DNA of 32,878 nucleotides, from NCBI RefSeq assembly GCF_003116135.1, contig NZ_PDOA01000028.1, forward strand, positions 1 through 32,878, read 5' to 3'. The notes under the pieces are model-generated. The model had not been told where the DNA came from and searched no databases. It saw only the letters and a program-made list of their open reading frames with translations. The DNA comes from Teichococcus aestuarii. Lineage in GTDB: Bacteria; Pseudomonadota; Alphaproteobacteria; Acetobacterales; Acetobacteraceae. The position numbers were made by a program, and so were the translations under genes. Positions within the stretch are counted from its first letter, which is position 1. The number at the start of each line of letters is the position of its first letter. This document shows, in pieces, positions 25,794-32,878 of this stretch.

Positions 25794-27056
25794 ATGCCGG
25801 CCACCTATGGGCTGATCGACGGCAACAGCTTCTACTGCTCCGCCGAGCGGGTCTTCGACCCGGCCCTGCACCGGGTGCCGGTGGTCGTGCTCAGCAACAA
25901 CGACGGCTGCGCCATCGCCCGTACCCCCGAGGCGAAAGCCCTGGGCATCAGGATGGGCGATCCGTGGCACCTGGTGCGCGGCCGCGCCGAGCTGCGCCCG
26001 GTGCGCTGGAGGAGCAGCAACTACGCACTCTACGGCGACATGAGCCGGCGTGTGTACCAGGTACTGGCCGAGCGGGTGCCGCGCGTCGAGCCCTACAGCA
26101 TCGACGAGATGTTCCTCGACCTCGACGTGCCGCGCGACCTGGCGTCGTTCTGCGCCGGGCTGCGCGCCGCGGTGCTGCGCATCGCCAAGGTGCCGACCTG
26201 CGTCGGCTGGGGCCCGACCAAGACCATCGCCAAGCTGGCCAACGGGCTGGCCAAGGATCACGCCGAGCTGGGCGGGCTGTGCGACCTGACCGACCCGGCC
26301 GAGCGCGCGGCCTGGTACCAGCGGCTACCGGTCGGCGAGGTGTGGGGCATCGGTAGTCGCACCCAGGAGAAGCTGGCCCGCCTCGGCGTCGCAAGCATCG
26401 CCGACTTCATCGACGCCGACCCCCGCGCCATGCGCGACCTGCTGACCGTGGTCGGCGGCCGCGTGCAGGCGGAGCTGCGCGGCACCTCCTGCCTGCCGCT
26501 GCAGATGATGGTGGCCACCCGCAAGGGGCTGGCCTGCACCCGCTCCTTCGGCCGGCCGGTGACGCGCTGGTCCGAGATGCGCGAGGCGGTGGCCGCCTAC
26601 GCGCACCGGGCGGCCGAGAAGCTGCGGGCCGAGGAGCTGGAGGCCTGCCACCCGGCGGTCTTCATGCACACCGACCCGCATGCCAAGGGGGAGCGCTACC
26701 AGCACCTGCAGCACGCCGCGCGGATCGAGCCCACCGGCGACAGCCGCGACCTGATCGCCGAGGCCGTGCGCATGGCCGAGGGGCTGTGGCGCGACGGGCT
26801 GCGCTACGCCAAGGCGGGGGTGGTGCTGAACGACCTGGTGCCGGCCGGGCAGCAGGCGCGGCTCTTCGCGACGCGTGAGCCGCGGGCCTCGGCGCGCACC
26901 ATGGCGGTGATGGACGCGATCAACCGCCAGCACGGCGCCGGCACGCTGCGGCCGGCGGCGACCGGTATCGCCCGGAGCTGGAGCACCCGCCGGGCCATGC
27001 TGTCGCCGCGCTACACCACGCATATCAGCGAGATCATGCAGGCGACAGCGCTGTGA
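25794..27056 (+). CDS. umuC: Translesion DNA polymerase V catalytic subunit (UmuC)
   Basis: A 420-residue Y-family polymerase that copies damaged [20 protein letters not shown] (metal-binding Asp near 9) is at the start, the steric segment [20 protein letters not shown] near 31-50, and [10 protein letters not shown] near 101-110 gives the Asp-Glu pair. The [16 protein letters not shown] thumb/palm segment and the helix-hairpin-helix-like [18 protein letters not shown] follow. The little finger continues to the end ([12 protein letters not shown]), with a C-terminal DUF4113-like tail ([18 protein letters not shown]). Full family length, no lesion. ATG 25794 has a GAGG 8 bases upstream. It is the last gene of the SOS operon. 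Confidence 0.95.
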   Translation: MPATYGLIDGNSFYCSAERVFDPALHRVPVVVLSNNDGCAIARTPEAKALGIRMGDPWHLVRGRAELRPVRWRSSNYALYGDMSRRVYQVLAERVPRVEPYSIDEMFLDLDVPRDLASFCAGLRAAVLRIAKVPTCVGWGPTKTIAKLANGLAKDHAELGGLCDLTDPAERAAWYQRLPVGEVWGIGSRTQEKLARLGVASIADFIDADPRAMRDLLTVVGGRVQAELRGTSCLPLQMMVATRKGLACTRSFGRPVTRWSEMREAVAAYAHRAAEKLRAEELEACHPAVFMHTDPHAKGERYQHLQHAARIEPTGDSRDLIAEAVRMAEGLWRDGLRYAKAGVVLNDLVPAGQQARLFATREPRASARTMAVMDAINRQHGAGTLRPAATGIARSWSTRRAMLSPRYTTHISEIMQATAL

Positions 27057-27150
27057 TCAACCTGCGACCTGCCGCTGGAATGCCTCGTAGCTTGAGAGCC
27101 AAAAGGCCTTCAGCAACACAGGCTACAAGTTGACCTAACCCAGGACCTGG

Positions 27151-27573
27151 TCACGCGTAGAGGCCAAGGAAGAGGTCGCCTATGGCCCAGCGCCGACGCA
27201 GGGTCTTCCACCGCTGTGCGCGGTGGTAGGCGCGGTCGTGCAGCAGGTGGCAGCGCTGGCAAAGGGCATGAAGGTTGCGCAGGCGGTTGTCGCGCGGGTC
27301 GTGGTTCAGGTGCGCGGCAGCCAGGACCGCCTTTGTGGTGCGGATTTGCACCGCGTCGAGCAGATTAGGCCAGCGCGCAGGGCGGTTGCGCCCGTCGCGC
27401 CAAGTGCCACTGCGCTCGCAGAACCAGCGCCCATCGGGCAGACAGCGCAGCAGTGCCTTGTGAGGCCGGCCGCAGCGCTCACACCGTCCGCCGGCGCGGC
27501 CAAAGCGAACCTCGGCGCTGAGTCTGCGCCAGTGCGGCGGATAAAGAGAACGTAGCTCACGACGGATCGGCAT
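27151..27573 (-). CDS. HNH endonuclease-like protein
   Basis: A 140-residue protein (start ATG 27573; the frame is open to 27603). The C-terminal half has the HNH fold: AHLNHDPRDNRLRNL, then HALCQRCHLLHD, with two Cys pairs (CERCGR and CQRC) for zinc. The first His and Asn of the motif are in place. The N-terminus contains RELRSLYPPHWRRLSAEVRF, common in phage and plasmid HNH proteins that nick or cut DNA. No RBS of quality is seen. The gene is convergent with umuC and lies alone, so I cannot say whether it belongs to a restriction, homing or packaging function. Confidence 0.8.
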   Translation of the reverse strand: MPIRRELRSLYPPHWRRLSAEVRFGRAGGRCERCGRPHKALLRCLPDGRWFCERSGTWRDGRNRPARWPNLLDAVQIRTTKAVLAAAHLNHDPRDNRLRNLHALCQRCHLLHDRAYHRAQRWKTLRRRWAIGDLFLGLYA

Positions 27574-27603
27574 TCTGATGCTGAATTCTCTGCGCCATGA
27601 CAT

Positions 27604-27977
27604 CGGAGGCGAATGGCAAACACTATTAGGCTGGAAGCGAGTTGGACGGCTACTGAACCGAAACGGCCCTCATGCCCAACCTGCAGAGCCACGCCCTCAA
27701 GCGGCGGAGGCATCATAGGTCAGAAGCGTGCGGCAGGTTCACGCCCTATGCGCAAAATCATAAACCGCGGCACAGACCAGTTAGCGGCCTGGCGAACACC
27801 CTGCTCAAGAGCCCAAGAAACGCACTGATTAGGGCACCTGCATCCGAACTGAGAATGAGCACGATAGGCGAACAAACAGGGCTTGGGAGAGTCGCTCCCA
27901 TTGGCAAGCTGCCGCTCAGCTGAGAGGCAGCTTGCTACTACGTCTTCGTTAGCAGGAAGGGATTTGTCAGTGGAGAA
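27604..27977. other. Stretch without a supported gene
   Basis: A plus-strand frame of 71 codons (27613-27828) contains KRPSCPTC but no other recognisable feature and no ribosome site of quality. I found no RNA, IS end or repeat here. The region separates the HNH and VOC genes, both on the minus strand. Confidence 0.4.
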
Positions 27978-28373
27978 TTACGAAGGAATATATATGCCGC
28001 ACAACTTGTTGCCGTCGGGATCGCGGACGTACGCCAAATGTATTGTTCCCATCGCCGATTGGCGAGGCCCTGGCCCATCCTCGATCGAGGTGCCACCGTT
28101 GGCGACCGCTACGTCATGGAACTGGCGGACCTGCTCGGCTGAGACGCACGAGAAAGCAACGGTGCTACCGTTAGCGACGGTCGCAGGCTTGTCGTTGATG
28201 GGTTCTGTCACGATGAAATTTGCGCCGCGGTCACTGCGGTAGAAAAGCCGAGTGTGACCGCTGCCTGCCATGTTGATCGTGGCCTCATTCACGCCCAGCG
28301 TGCCAAGCACGGCATCATAAAAATGCTTGGAGCGTTTGATATCATTAGATCCCACCATCGTATGAAATAGCAA
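27978..28373 (-). CDS. VOC-family (glyoxalase-like) protein
   Basis: A 131-residue vicinal-oxygen-chelate fold protein made of two beta-alpha-beta-beta-beta halves. FHTMVGSNDIKRSKHFYDAV at the start and HLAYVRDPDGNKLCGIYIPS at the end are typical of the glyoxalase/bleomycin-resistance family. The usual metal glutamate in the last strand is replaced by Cys (NKLCGI instead of NxxEl), and His4 could be the first metal ligand, so metal use is uncertain. Substrate unknown. Alone on its strand; the intergenic space to the divergent Mrr gene holds both promoters. Confidence 0.85.
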   Translation of the reverse strand: MLFHTMVGSNDIKRSKHFYDAVLGTLGVNEATINMAGSGHTRLFYRSDRGANFIVTEPINDKPATVANGSTVAFSCVSAEQVRQFHDVAVANGGTSIEDGPGPRQSAMGTIHLAYVRDPDGNKLCGIYIPS

Positions 28374-28384
28374 AATCTCTCTCC

Positions 28385-28531
28385 CTAAAAAGGCCTAAAC
28401 CGGCTGCGACAGTACTTTTTGATTGCAATGTAAGGCAGCCTGACGGTGGTAGCATCCTCCACGCTGGCCGCACTGTCGACCAGCATCGATACCTGCTTTG
28501 ATTCGGCTGCGAGCACGGGCAGGCGGATCAT
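28385..28531 (-). CDS. Short hypothetical ORF upstream of the VOC gene
   Basis: A 48-codon minus-strand frame starts at ATG 28531 with MIRLPVLAAESKQVSMLVDS and ends at TAG 28385, 12 bases before the VOC start. The amino-acid composition is protein-like and its position would make a two-gene unit, but the ribosome site (CGGTG) is poor. It may be the end of a deleted gene. I cannot assign any function. Confidence 0.25.
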   Translation of the reverse strand: MIRLPVLAAESKQVSMLVDSAASVEDATTVRLPYIAIKKYCRSRFRPF

Positions 28532-28668
28532 TGTGTCACCGATCTTTCTTTGTATAGCTGGGCGCGATAATGAAGGATTATCAAACGCTACGTAGATGAC
28601 ACCAAACTCTTTTTAGCGCTTCGCTACATCTATGCCTCAGTCTAGGATTTTGTCGCGGAGGAAACGGC

Positions 28669-29721
28669 ATGAAACGACTATGGCTAGTGCGGCTGGGCGC
28701 GAACTCAGAATTTGAGAATGAGGCCTTGAACAACTCGTTACTCTCGATCGGATTTAAGATGAGTGCCGACCTGAGCAACGCTAAGGATCGCGATGCAGTC
28801 CTTAACGTTGTGAAGACTGTTCATCCCGACGCCAAGCCGGGTGCGCAGACAAACTACGCTGCACAAATCAATCAATTTGTTAACACAATGGAAGTTGGTG
28901 ACTTAGTCGTGTCACCCTTCAAGACACTTGGAACCATTGGCATCGGGGAAATCACAGGACCTTACCAGCGACTTCCTGACGGTCATCCAGCTCGGCCAGT
29001 CAAATGGCTTGCGACAGACATCCCCCGTGATGTTTTCATGCAAGACCTCCTGTATAGCTTTGGTGCGATCATGACTGTCTGCGAGATTCAGCGGAATGAC
29101 GCACTGAAGCGGGTGATCGCTGTAGCGCAGACCCGGAAGGATCCGGGTGACGGGGCTGCCCCCATATTGCCTGGCAAGCCTAATGCATCGAATACAGGGA
29201 ACCAATCTGCAGAGGCACAAACTATCAACCTCGAGCAAGTCGCTCGTGCTCAAATTGAGCGTCGGATTTCGAGCGTCTTTACAGGCCATAAGTTCACCAA
29301 CTTGATTGCTGCGATACTGACGGCGCAGGGCTACAAGGTCAGGGTTTCTCCTCCTGGTCCTGACGCTGGCATCGATATCGTGGCAGGGAGAGGAGCCTTA
29401 GGCTTTGATGAGCCGCGGCTCGTTGTGCAGGTGAAGTCTGGAGACATTACAGCTGATCAGCCAACCTTACAGAGCCTCCTGGGGTGCGTGCAGGATACCC
29501 ACGCTAATCAAGGACTCTTGGTAAGTTGGTCTGGCTTCAAGCCGACCGTTCTAAAGCGGACAAACGATCTCTATTTCCGGGTCCGCTTTTGGGGGCGAGA
29601 CGACATTATGAATGCGCTCTTCAGTGTCTACGAGGAATTGCCTGAAGAGATACGTGCCGAACTGCCGCTACAGCGTATATGGACCCTGGTGCCGGAGAAC
29701 GAAGAAGGCGGCACTGCATAA
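28669..29721 (+). CDS. Mrr-type restriction endonuclease with PUA-like N-terminus
   Basis: A 350-residue type IV (modification-dependent) restriction enzyme candidate. Residues 1-150 resemble the PUA/EVE-like sensor that precedes many Mrr nucleases: LWLVRLGANSEFENEAL, VGDLVVSPFKTLGTIGIGEI and TGPY. After a polar linker (155-190) comes the Mrr catalytic domain with FTNLIAAILTAQGYKVRVSP, Asp236 in PDAGIDIVAG and Gln254-Val-Lys256 in LVVQVKSG, a complete PD-(D/E)xK site. GGAGG is 7 bases upstream of the ATG. No methyltransferase partner is adjacent, as expected for type IV. The inverted repeat GATAAT-GAAGG-ATTATC (28567-28583) and TAGCG-CTT-CGCTA (28614-28626) lie in its leader. Confidence 0.85.
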   Translation: MKRLWLVRLGANSEFENEALNNSLLSIGFKMSADLSNAKDRDAVLNVVKTVHPDAKPGAQTNYAAQINQFVNTMEVGDLVVSPFKTLGTIGIGEITGPYQRLPDGHPARPVKWLATDIPRDVFMQDLLYSFGAIMTVCEIQRNDALKRVIAVAQTRKDPGDGAAPILPGKPNASNTGNQSAEAQTINLEQVARAQIERRISSVFTGHKFTNLIAAILTAQGYKVRVSPPGPDAGIDIVAGRGALGFDEPRLVVQVKSGDITADQPTLQSLLGCVQDTHANQGLLVSWSGFKPTVLKRTNDLYFRVRFWGRDDIMNALFSVYEELPEEIRAELPLQRIWTLVPENEEGGTA

Positions 29722-29737
29722 CGAGCCGAATGACAGG

Positions 29738-30259
29738 TTACTGGGCCAAGCGTTCTATGCCGGTGTCAATGATAGCTGTTACCCCAGTCAGCCTGATGAC
29801 ACCCTGAGTCAGCGGGACGATGGATAGGCTGCCCGGATCCTCGTGGGTATTCCGGTAAACTATGGCATCAATGTCGTGGGCTTGGAGGACATCGAATGAC
29901 TCGAGTTCTCGGTCCAGCATCGCTGTTGCCTGCGCCTGACCGATGATACCGCGGGACAGGAACTCGCCCACTAAGTGGTCCACCTCATGCAAGCCGTCTG
30001 CAATCTCAAGCGGCTTCTGCGTTCGGATCTCGGCCTCGTAGAGCGTGGGCTGGCCGGGCCCTTCAGGCATGCCCCAGGGACGGGCGGCTTCCGGCAGGTC
30101 CAGGACATCGTGCAGGCGCGCCAGGGCAGGTGCACGACTGCCCCAGTGCATGCCGATGAAGCTGCGGATACCGGGGCCAGCGAGGGTGGCGTGGAACCAA
30201 GTGCTGTGGTCGGCCAGGGCCCGCAGGAGGGCGCCGTCGATGGTCAGGTCCGCCGCCAC
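29738..30259 (-). CDS. ADP-ribosyltransferase-like protein (ART fold, unassigned)
   Basis: A 173-residue protein starting at GTG 30259 (GGAGAG 6 bases upstream, overlapping the end of the preceding frame). The order of motifs recalls ART-like domains found in phage and toxin proteins: STWFHATLAGPGIRSFIGMH (first strand and a histidine), ALARLHDVLD, LYEAEIRTQKPLEIADG and the C-terminal DIDAIVYRNTHEDPGSLSIV with an acidic residue before the final strand. I base this on pattern only; the classical R-S-E or H-Y-E triad cannot be fixed by eye. It is convergent with the Mrr gene. It could modify a host or phage target. Confidence 0.5.
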   Translation of the reverse strand: MAADLTIDGALLRALADHSTWFHATLAGPGIRSFIGMHWGSRAPALARLHDVLDLPEAARPWGMPEGPGQPTLYEAEIRTQKPLEIADGLHEVDHLVGEFLSRGIIGQAQATAMLDRELESFDVLQAHDIDAIVYRNTHEDPGSLSIVPLTQGVIRLTGVTAIIDTGIERLAQ

Positions 30260-30477
30260 ATCCGCTCTCCATCGGCCCGGTGGACATGACACATCCAGAT
30301 GCCTGCTTGGCCAGCCGAGAAGTCGCCGCCGAAACCGAAAGGGGGTATTGGCATCGCAGAAGGCGCAGAAGTGCTCGAAGGAGGGCTCAAGGCAGACAAG
30401 GCTGACCCGAGCGGGATCCGGCTGGCTGTAGGGTGTCTTGCTGACGAGGGTGTAGGGCTGCGGGGCTGATCGAACAT
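30244..30477 (-). pseudogene. Small Cys-rich (zinc-binding) protein, probably frameshifted
   Basis: The frame from ATG 30477 ends GFGGDFSAGQAGIWMCHVHR followed by a short tail. A neighbouring frame over 30340-30470 reads YTLVSKTPYSQPDPARVSLV and then FEHFCAFCDA. In intact homologues I would expect FCAFC and MCHVH in one chain as a zinc site. Both frames are open, so two compensating indels (near 30470 and 30340) best explain the pattern. The stop overlaps the start of the ART-like gene. The family is unnamed to me. Confidence 0.45.
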
Positions 30478-30566
30478 GGCGGCGGATGGTAGCTGGATCG
30501 GCCGGAAGGAGGGTAGGGGCAGCAAAGCTCCTTAAATGAAATCACAGCCGGAGCCGAATTTATGAA

Positions 30567-30699
30567 TGGTTTCGGATCACTGTGAGGGATTTCGGAGGCT
30601 GCACCTTTTCCGCGCCCCTTTTCCCACCGTGCTCTTGAACATTTTCGGAGGAAATAGGACAAACAGGATCGATTTCGGAGCTTTCCTATCGCTTCCGGA
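30567..30699 (+). repeat. TTTCGGAG repeats in the fic leader
   Basis: TTTCGGA(G/T) occurs at about 30570, 30590, 30643 and 30673, with a TTCCGGAG variant at 30693, all in one direction within 130 bases upstream of the Fic gene. Spacings are uneven (20, 53, 30 and 20 bases). They could be operator sites. No ORF crosses them with sense. Confidence 0.5.
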
Positions 30700-30728
30700 G
30701 GCTTCCCGTCGAACAGGAAGGTTTTCAG

Positions 30729-32258
30729 ATGCTGTCGAAAGTGGAGGGTAGCTTGGTTGGCCAGGCTGCTCTTATCGCGTCTCTGGAGCTTCGACGCCCT
30801 CCTCCGGCTGTCATTTCCATGGTCGGAGTTGGAGCCAGGAGAACGGTCACGGAGGACGGGCGAACCGTGGAGCGATATCCGGTTTCGTACCAGCCAGAGG
30901 ATACCCTGGCTGGCCATTTACGGTTTGCCTTGCGCTACGAGCCCATCGATCTTGGCATCCTCTCCGAGGCATTCGGCTACCGTGCAGCAGCAGAGCAGAT
31001 AGAAGCCTGGGTCCGATCCGAGCCGACCGGGGCCTACGCCCGCCGCGCCTGGTTCTTGTTTGAATGGCTGACCGGGAAGCAACTGGATCTCCCGGATGCC
31101 GGGCCAGTGGGTTACGTGGATGCCCTGGATGCCAAGCTGCACATCATAGCTAAGGGCAGCCCATCTCGTCGCCACAAGGTGACAAACAACATCCTGGGCA
31201 GCCCAGGCTTTGCGCCCCTTGTTCGCCGGACCCAGCGGCTCGTGGCCTTCATGAAAGAGGACCTGGCGGCGGAAGCCAGGAACCTTGTTGCCGGTTGTGA
31301 GCCCGAGGTCCTGGCCCGAGCCGTGAACTACCTCTACACGAAGGAAACTAAGAGCAGCTTCGCCATCGAGCGCGAAACGGCGACTGGCAAGAAGGCAGAG
31401 CGCTTTGTCGCTGCCCTCCGCTCCGCGAAATCGTTCGAGCCAACTGACCCCCAGAGCCTGATTGACCTCCAGAACATCATCGTCGACGCCAGGTATGCTG
31501 CGAAGGATCTCAGGGATTTCCAGAACTTCGTAGGGTCAACTGTCGGCGGCTACCGGGAGGAGGTCCACTTCATCTGCCCGCGGCCTGAGGATGTCAGATC
31601 CCTGGTCGCAGACTGGGCAGCCATGACCGAAAGGCTAAAGGAAGCCACCGACCCTGTCGTAGCGGCCGCCCTGACAGCGTTCGGCTTCGTCTTCATCCAT
31701 CCTTTCGAAGACGGCAACGGACGTATCCACCGCTTTCTGATCCATCAGGTTCTCGCTCGGGAAGGCTTCACGCCGCCAAACATCCTATTCCCCGTCTCCG
31801 CGGCAATTGTCCGGGATCTCCGGGAATACGATACGGTGCTGGAGACCTTCTCCGGTCCGATCATGCCACATATCGATTGGCACTGGACGCCAGCCCGCGA
31901 GATCACGGTCGACAACGACACGGCGCATCTCTACCGGTATTTCGATGCCACACCTCTCGCAGAGTTCCTGTACGCCAAGGTCGCCGCCACCATCCGCAAG
32001 GATCTGAAGGAAGAACTGGAATTCGTCGCTGTCTACGATGCCGCCAAGTCGGCAGTGGACGAAATTATCGACATGCCGGATCGGAAGGCGAGCCTTCTTG
32101 TCCGCCTGTGCCTACAGAACTCCGGCCGACTCTCCAAGGCGAAGCGGGAGATGTTCAGCGAAATCGAGGACCACGAAATCGAAGCGATCGAGGCTGCCAT
32201 CCAGGAGATCATCGCGGGACACACCGTGCTGCCGCCGGAGGAAGATTTCACTCCGTGA
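30729..32258 (+). CDS. Fic-domain protein (putative AMP-transferase)
   Basis: A 509-residue Fic protein. The active site is HPFEDGNGRIHR at 324-335, a complete HxFx(D/E)GNGRxxR motif, so nucleotidyl transfer to a target hydroxyl (usually AMPylation) is expected. KSSFAIERE at 208-216 resembles the inhibitory helix (S/T)xxxE(G/N), with Glu214 present but Arg in place of Gly/Asn; this would make it a class II Fic with self-inhibition. The N-terminal 190 residues (HLRFALRYEPIDLGILSEAF) and the C-terminal 120 residues are extensions of unknown fold. AGGAAGG precedes the ATG by 7 bases. It has no separate antitoxin next to it. Could be a toxin, or a regulator acting on a housekeeping target. Confidence 0.9.
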   Translation: MLSKVEGSLVGQAALIASLELRRPPPAVISMVGVGARRTVTEDGRTVERYPVSYQPEDTLAGHLRFALRYEPIDLGILSEAFGYRAAAEQIEAWVRSEPTGAYARRAWFLFEWLTGKQLDLPDAGPVGYVDALDAKLHIIAKGSPSRRHKVTNNILGSPGFAPLVRRTQRLVAFMKEDLAAEARNLVAGCEPEVLARAVNYLYTKETKSSFAIERETATGKKAERFVAALRSAKSFEPTDPQSLIDLQNIIVDARYAAKDLRDFQNFVGSTVGGYREEVHFICPRPEDVRSLVADWAAMTERLKEATDPVVAAALTAFGFVFIHPFEDGNGRIHRFLIHQVLAREGFTPPNILFPVSAAIVRDLREYDTVLETFSGPIMPHIDWHWTPAREITVDNDTAHLYRYFDATPLAEFLYAKVAATIRKDLKEELEFVAVYDAAKSAVDEIIDMPDRKASLLVRLCLQNSGRLSKAKREMFSEIEDHEIEAIEAAIQEIIAGHTVLPPEEDFTP

Positions 32259-32327
32259 GAGCGCGCCTGGTGCGGCCGGCCAAAGCTTCGCGGCCGAGGG
32301 CTGCTGCCCCCGGCCTCCAGCCATTCA

Positions 32328-32432
32328 TCAGGCTTCCGAAAAAACCGCCTTCTCGCTGGCCATATCCAGGATGTCGAGCTCCGGCAGTGCACGAACGATC
32401 TTCATCGTCTCCAGGCTGATTGTGATGACGCG
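32328..32432 (-). pseudogene. C-terminal fragment of an unidentified protein, cut by the IS at 32424
   Basis: A minus-strand frame enters from the IS end at 32424 and reads LETMKIVRALPELDILDMAS, then EKAVFSEA, and stops at 32328. The composition is that of a real protein C-terminus, and it breaks exactly where the IS begins, so a gene was probably truncated here. I do not recognise it. Confidence 0.35.
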
Positions 32433-32644
32433 CTGCTATGTTGAAACCTTCTGATTGTGGCGACGCTGCGAGGATATTCGAACTCTGAATGCGAGGTTGT
32501 CGATGCGCAGCATGACGAAGCCGGCGGTCGGGGTAGCGCGCGAGGCCTTGGCTGTGGGGCGCCAAACATTCCCGGCCTATGGCAGCCGGACCTCGCGGCA
32601 TGACTTCACCCAGGCCCAGCTCTTCGCGTTGCTGACGCTGCGCC
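32424..32644 (+). mobile_element. Second, partial copy of the 13.3-kb IS, interrupted by IS66
   Basis: From 32424 the sequence aligns with the start of the IS at 13296, including TGTTGAAACCTT of the terminal repeat. The transposase begins at ATG 32503 with MRSMTKPAVGVAREALAVGR and HDFTQAQLFALLTLRR. At 32645 the IS66 end begins and the match stops. The outer 15 bases of the left end differ from the copy at 13296, so it is an older or related element. Confidence 0.75.
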
Positions 32645-32878
32645 GTAAGCGCGGCCGGAACACCCTTCTTCCCAATCGTGCCGGTGCTGTGGTGCCTCGC
32701 CTTCAGGTGGGGAGCTTCGAGCCGACATTATGGTCGACGTTAATGACGACGCGGGTGGCCGCGGATATCGCCGGGTAGAGGTGCTGACGGGTCCTGGACG
32801 CCGTCGCCGGTGGTCGGAGGAGGCCAAGGCGCAGATTGTCGCGGAGACGCTCGCACCCGGCGCCGTCATCGCCGAGGT
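32645..32878 (+). mobile_element. IS66-family element, left end, continues outside the window
   Basis: GTAAGCGCGGCCGGAAC at 32645 matches the GTAAGCG start of IS66-family terminal repeats. The transposase accessory gene follows at 32730. The insertion lies inside the transposase of another IS. Confidence 0.8.
32730..32878 (+). CDS. tnpA: IS66-family TnpA-like protein, N-terminal part
   Basis: From ATG 32730 the frame reads VEVLTGPGRRRRWSEEAKAQ and IVAETLAPGAVIAE, the start of the small IS66 OrfA/TnpA, an HTH protein needed for transposition together with TnpB and TnpC. It leaves the window after 49 codons, still open. No fault seen in the visible part. Confidence 0.85.
   Translation, partial: MVDVNDDAGGRGYRRVEVLTGPGRRRRWSEEAKAQIVAETLAPGAVIAE

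Overview
The window is about 33 kb of GC-rich alphaproteobacterial accessory DNA. Codon use, IS content, the GTTC-N7-GTTC SOS box at 25028-25042 and several plasmid-type genes suggest Acetobacteraceae (Roseomonas-like). It is probably a plasmid or a plasmid-derived island, because it carries a ParA/small RHH partition pair flanked by iterons and a plasmid-type umuDC operon. The taxon is an inference; no housekeeping gene is present to confirm it.

Layout. 1-1450: IS debris (IS630 start, IS5-family scrap, an IS5-family transposase with two in-frame stops). 1702-4576: a GT4-like glycosyltransferase, the tail of a GH19 chitinase/lysozyme, an IS3 tail and a truncated SAM methyltransferase, all on the minus strand. 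4592-5434: a non-coding field of TGTGAA/TTCACA repeats around a perfect 28-bp palindrome. 5435-11320: a decayed McrBC type IV restriction system, with mcrB broken by a frameshift and a nonsense codon and mcrC by a poly-G frameshift and a complete IS21-family element (6023-8029, GCTG target duplication). 11604-13269: a hipA-hipB toxin-antitoxin pair in reversed order. 13296-14314: a complete IS with perfect 27-bp inverted repeats.

14476-18051: a three-gene, overlapping operon encoding a lipoprotein, a secreted trypsin-like (S1) protease and a secreted subtilisin-like (S8) protease. 18186-18475: a GH15 remnant. 18696-18798: a MITE-like element. 18811-21201: an SGNH hydrolase/WcbI fusion. 21240-21545: an IS5-family remnant. 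21695-22595: a sigma70-like promoter, a tRNA-like RNA without an anticodon arm, a perfect 20-bp inverted repeat that overlaps its 3' half, and a HEPN-motif protein gene. 23105-24190: the parA/RHH partition locus. 24423-27056: an HTH protein, then an SOS-box-led operon of a zinc-ribbon protein, a UmuD-like protein lacking both catalytic residues, and UmuC. 27151-32258: HNH nuclease, VOC protein, Mrr-type restriction enzyme, ART-like protein, a split zinc-binding ORF and a Fic protein. 32424-32878: a second copy of the 13.3-kb IS, interrupted by an IS66-family element that runs off the window.

The most unusual locus is 21695-22595. The RNA has a canonical tRNA D-arm, T-arm and core bases, but a CC-UUCG-GG mini-hairpin replaces the anticodon arm. 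A promoter is placed to start transcription at its first base, and a putative HEPN ribonuclease gene follows directly. I infer an RNA-associated HEPN toxin or defence module. The protease operon and the catalytically dead UmuD are the next most interesting observations.
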